Source: Alphaproteobacteria bacterium
Lineage (GTDB): Bacteria; Pseudomonadota; Alphaproteobacteria; Sphingomonadales; Sphingomonadaceae
Direction: 5' to 3'
Assembly: GCA_005882415.1 (NCBI GenBank)
Contig: VBAE01000214.1
Coordinates: forward strand, 1-9,676
Length of the DNA: 9,676 nucleotides
Shown: piece after piece, positions 7,232 through 9,676 of the stretch
How positions within the stretch are numbered: the stretch's first letter is position 1
How the letters are laid out: every line of letters starts with the position of its first letter
Translations under genes and position numbers: made by a program
Notes under the pieces: model-generated
Databases searched by the model: none
Told to the model about the DNA's origin: nothing
The model's input: only the letters and a program-made list of their open reading frames with translations

Positions 7232-8385
7232 ACCAGCTCGTCGATCGGGGTGCGGGACACGCGGACGGCCTCTTCGGGGGTGGTCACTCCCTCCAGTGCG
7301 AGGACCCGGGCCGCGGATGCGAAGTTCGGCGCCTGGCGGAAGGCCTGGTTGGCGATCAGCGCCTGATCGCCGCCGCGGTCGATAAGCAGGCGGATGCCGT
7401 CGTCGCCGTCGATCGCCTCATAGACTCCGGCGCTTCCGTCATGGCCCGTGCCGGAGCAGCGGTCGCACCCCTTGGCGCGGTAGACGATCGCACGCGAATC
7501 GAGCCCGAGCGGAGCGGTCAGGGCCCGATCGTCCTGCACGGCTTCCCGGCAACTCGGGCAGAGCCTTCGCACCAGCCGCTGCGCCACGACGGCCTTCAAG
7601 GCGCAGGCGAAGTGAAAGGCGGAGACCTTCTGGCGGCGAAGCCATTCGATGGCCCCGACCGCCGATCCGGCGCGGACTCCGGCGAGGACCAGCCGGTCCT
7701 GGGCGGCCTCGACCAGCAGTGCCGCCGAGTCGGCGCCCGCGATCTCGCCGACGATCAGGACATCGCAATCCTGGTCGAGCGCCTCGCGGAGGATCTCCGC
7801 TTGCGTATTCGCGCCTCCGGGCAGGGCGTCGAAGTGGAAAACGCCGGGCGTGGGACGCCCTCTGGGCGCATCGACGGCGAGGACGCAGCGCCTGCCGTCT
7901 CCCAGCGCCTCCAGTCCGGCGACGAGCATCGGCGCCGAGTCGGAGCGGGCGGCGCCGGCGAGGAGTATCAGGCCCCTGCGCGCTTCAAGCGCGCGGGCGT
8001 AGATGTCCGCGGTCCGGGGCAGCATTCCCAGGCCGCCGAGCCCGTCGCGCGCGCGGCCCTCCGATCGGAGATGGAGGACGGCGTGGGTTCCCGGTGAGGT
8101 CGGCAAGGAGGAGAGGCGGAGCTCGACCCGGCGATCGTCGATCGCGATCGTCCGGACCAAGGCCCCGCCCAGCTCTGCTGCGAGCCGGCCGGCGAGCTCC
8201 GGTTCGATCGCGAAGGGCTGGCGGAGCGCTCCGTCGACGCGCATCCGCGCGGTTCCGGCGTTCCAGTCGAAGTGGATCGCCGACGCGCCCTCGCCGACCG
8301 CGCGGCCGACGAGATCGTCCCCCGGTCCGCTTGGCGTCCGGTCGAGCGCTTCGCCGCCTGTGAGCCGCCCTGATTTCGCGTTCAT
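7219..8385 (-). CDS. GspE/PulE-family (T2SS/T4P secretion ATPase) protein with degenerate Walker A, probable pseudo-ATPase
   Basis: This 388-residue protein aligns by eye with the N2E and ATPase domains of GspE/PulE/PilB. ASAIHFDW...RMRVDGAL (35-54) matches ASDIHIEP...RLRIDG. EILREALDQDCDVLIVGEI (198-215) matches the Walker B region, with the catalytic-type Glu at 214. ALKAVVAQRLVRRLCPSC (262-279) and GCDRCSGTGHDGSAGVYEAI (306-325) give the four zinc cysteines C276, C279, C307 and C310. Key catalytic parts are missing. The P-loop GxxGxGKT is replaced by GAARSDSA (144-151), with Ser150 in place of Lys; GEIRD is GEIAG; the TGH and TLHTN segments are QDR and GVRAG. The full frame is intact, so it looks maintained. 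It is short, lacking the usual N1E domain, and no other secretion genes are nearby. The start is ATG 8385, with no in-frame alternative before the upstream stop and no Shine-Dalgarno. Its 3' end overlaps the CYTH-CHAD gene by 13 bp. Confidence 0.82.
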   Translation of the reverse strand: MNAKSGRLTGGEALDRTPSGPGDDLVGRAVGEGASAIHFDWNAGTARMRVDGALRQPFAIEPELAGRLAAELGGALVRTIAIDDRRVELRLSSLPTSPGTHAVLHLRSEGRARDGLGGLGMLPRTADIYARALEARRGLILLAGAARSDSAPMLVAGLEALGDGRRCVLAVDAPRGRPTPGVFHFDALPGGANTQAEILREALDQDCDVLIVGEIAGADSAALLVEAAQDRLVLAGVRAGSAVGAIEWLRRQKVSAFHFACALKAVVAQRLVRRLCPSCREAVQDDRALTAPLGLDSRAIVYRAKGCDRCSGTGHDGSAGVYEAIDGDDGIRLLIDRGGDQALIANQAFRQAPNFASAARVLALEGVTTPEEAVRVSRTPIDELVHRQ

Positions 8386-8391
8386 GACGAA

Positions 8392-8436
8392 AGGGTAGCG
8401 GCGGAAGATGACAGGCTTGTTTCAGTTCGGGGACAG
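8392..8436 (-). promoter_or_regulatory. Candidate Pho-box-like promoter of the GspE-like gene
   Basis: On the minus strand, CTG-starting heptamers recur at 11-bp spacing. Their cores are GTCCC (8434-8430), GAAAC (8423-8419) and GTCAT (8412-8408). The outer two resemble the Pho consensus and the middle one is weak. A -10-like TACCCT (8397-8392) lies 10 nt after the last repeat unit and would place the transcript start at or next to the ATG (8385). This fits the missing Shine-Dalgarno and suggests a leaderless mRNA. It is weaker than the other two boxes, and chance similarity is possible. Confidence 0.4.
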
Positions 8437-8446
8437 GCTCGGGCAT

Positions 8447-8475
8447 GAAAAAGCCGGCGGCCTCCACCGCCGGCT
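8447..8475 (-). terminator. Intrinsic terminator of the TonB-dependent receptor gene
   Basis: A perfect 9-bp stem, AGCCGGCGG (8452-8460) with CCGCCGGCT (8467-8475), has a 6-nt loop. Read on the minus strand it is followed by a run of five T (8452-8448, the first from the stem end). It starts 31 nt after the receptor stop codon (8507-8509). It separates the receptor transcript from the GspE-like gene on the same strand, so that gene needs its own promoter. Confidence 0.88.
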
Positions 8476-8506
8476 CTCCCAAGATCTGCGGAAACGAACG
8501 CTTGTC

Positions 8507-9676
8507 TTAGAAGCGGACGGTGCCTTCGATGCCGACCGTCCGCGGCGCGTTGAAATTGCCATAGTCGCCGAGGACGTTGTTGATGCTTCCGTTGGCGATG
8601 CTGGTGGTCGGGGCGCCGGGGAGGCTGTTCGACGGGTCGCGGCGGTAGACGTGCTGCTCGTCGAACAAATTGCGGGCCCAGAGGCTGAGGGTCAGCTTCT
8701 GGCCGGCGTCGGACAGCGGAACGTCGGCAAGGGCGATCCTCGCGTTGACGATGAAGGACGAGTCCGCCTTGGTCGCGAACTGGTCGAAGGCCTGGGTCGC
8801 CTGCGCATAGTTCGCATCGACGTGGAAGCGCACCGCCGATCCCGCGCCGCCCACCGGAAGCTCGTAATCGACGGAGCCGCTGGCCGCATTGCGGGGCGTG
8901 AAGACGATGTAGAAATTCTGGTAGACGCTGGTGCTCGCAGCCCCGGCGGTGGCGGTGATCAGGACCGGCGGGATCTTCGTATAGGTGTAGGCGTAGGAGG
9001 CGTTGAGGGTCAGGCCATCGACCGGCCGGAGGGTGACGTCCGCCTCCACGCCGCGGATCTTGGTGGTTCCGGGCGCATTGATCGTGACGAGATTGTTGAA
9101 ACTGCCCGTCGCGGTCGGCTGGATCGAGCTGATGTCGACCTGGCTGTTCTTGCGGTCCATGATGTAGCCGGCGAGGTTGAACCGGCCGCGATGATCCCAG
9201 AAATCGGACTTGAGGCCGACCTCGTACGCCTTGACGTCCTCGGGGTCGAAAGCCTGGTAGTTGGCCGTCCGCGAGCTGGCGCCGCCCGCCCGGTAGCCGG
9301 TCGAATATTTGGCGTAGACGTGGACGTCGCGGCTGACGTCATAGGCCAAGGTGACCATCGGGTTGAAGCGGTCCCAGCTCTTGTCGAGCGGGTGGTAGCC
9401 GTTGGCCGCCGCGATCGCCGTGTTGGTGTCGTAATTGATGTTGCGCGAGAAGTGCAGGACGCCCTTCTTCTGGTCATGGGTGTAGCGGCCGCCGACGGTC
9501 AGGTGGAAGGCGCCGGTGGCGTGCCAGGTGAGCTGGCCGTAGGCCGCATAGCTTTTCGACCAGACTTCCGAGGCGCGGTCGATCGAGCGGCAGCCGGGCT
9601 GCGAGCCGAAGCCCGCCGAGCCGGTGCAGGGATCGAGGATGACGAACTGATAGCCGCTGGTCTGGCCCGCCGTGGT
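8507..9676 (-). CDS. TonB-dependent outer-membrane receptor, C-terminal part (5' end outside window)
   Basis: The frame is open from the right edge to TAA (8509-8507), giving 389 residues of the beta-barrel C-terminus. Alternating amphipathic strands with aromatic girdles are visible, including GAFHLTVGGRYTHDQKKG, VYAKYSTGYRAGG (receptor signature style), YEVGLKSDFWD.RGRFNLAGY and LTLSLWARNLFDEQHVY. The chain ends in the barrel-terminal strand VGIEGTVRF with the C-terminal Phe used by the outer-membrane assembly machinery. Such receptors import siderophores, B12, sugars or other ligands with TonB energy; the ligand cannot be read from this part. Two cysteines about 14 residues apart (near 9628 and 9592) sit in a probable surface loop and may form a disulfide. 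The TonB box and plug lie outside. The gene ends at an intrinsic terminator. Confidence 0.92.
   Translation of the reverse strand, partial: TTAGQTSGYQFVILDPCTGSAGFGSQPGCRSIDRASEVWSKSYAAYGQLTWHATGAFHLTVGGRYTHDQKKGVLHFSRNINYDTNTAIAAANGYHPLDKSWDRFNPMVTLAYDVSRDVHVYAKYSTGYRAGGASSRTANYQAFDPEDVKAYEVGLKSDFWDHRGRFNLAGYIMDRKNSQVDISSIQPTATGSFNNLVTINAPGTTKIRGVEADVTLRPVDGLTLNASYAYTYTKIPPVLITATAGAASTSVYQNFYIVFTPRNAASGSVDYELPVGGAGSAVRFHVDANYAQATQAFDQFATKADSSFIVNARIALADVPLSDAGQKLTLSLWARNLFDEQHVYRRDPSNSLPGAPTTSIANGSINNVLGDYGNFNAPRTVGIEGTVRF

Noticed and set aside
6548..8097. Long open continuation of the CYTH frame to 8097
   Set aside because: After 6547 the translation loses all similarity to CHAD and becomes Pro/Arg/Gly-rich. 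The true CHAD signal is in the next frame, and beyond 7219 the region is antisense to the GspE-like gene. It is open only because of high GC.

Overview
The window is GC-rich, densely coding bacterial DNA of alphaproteobacterial type. A sphingomonad (Sphingomonadales) is the most likely source. This rests on the order phoR-pstS-pstC-pstA-pstB-phoU, the long forms of PstC and PstA, the style of the TonB-dependent receptor, and Pho boxes built from 11-bp repeats. The assignment comes from sequence style only, without a database search.

Left part (1-5686, plus strand): the 3' end of a PhoR-type sensor kinase gene is followed by a complete high-affinity phosphate uptake operon. It encodes PstS (lipoprotein phosphate binder), PstC and PstA (permeases), PstB (ATPase) and PhoU (signalling and metal-binding regulator). 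The genes are tightly packed: a 16-nt gap, then 8-bp and 4-bp overlaps, then a 10-nt gap. A Pho box of three in-phase 11-bp repeats lies between phoR and pstS and starts at the phoR stop codon. phoB is not in the window.

Middle (5687-7231, plus strand): a second Pho box precedes a CYTH-CHAD gene. These domains bind tripolyphosphate and polyphosphate, so the gene fits a phosphate-starvation regulon. The gene looks broken. At about 6547 the frame changes, and the signature HxxRVxxRR segment of CHAD is missing. A five-codon leader ORF overlaps its GTG start by 4 bp.

Right part (7219-9676, minus strand): a free-standing protein of the GspE/PulE (type II secretion / type IV pilus) ATPase family keeps its tetracysteine zinc site and Walker B glutamate, but has lost the Walker A lysine and the histidine box. 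It is probably a pseudo-ATPase. Its upstream region holds a third, weaker Pho-box-like array and no visible Shine-Dalgarno. Beyond it, a strong intrinsic terminator closes a TonB-dependent receptor gene that runs off the right edge.

Taken together, the window reads as a local phosphate-starvation neighbourhood: sensor, transporter, regulator and polyphosphate-binding protein, possibly extended to the GspE-like gene. The most notable points are the Pho-box-linked CYTH-CHAD gene with its frame-breaking deletion and the inactivated GspE-family protein.
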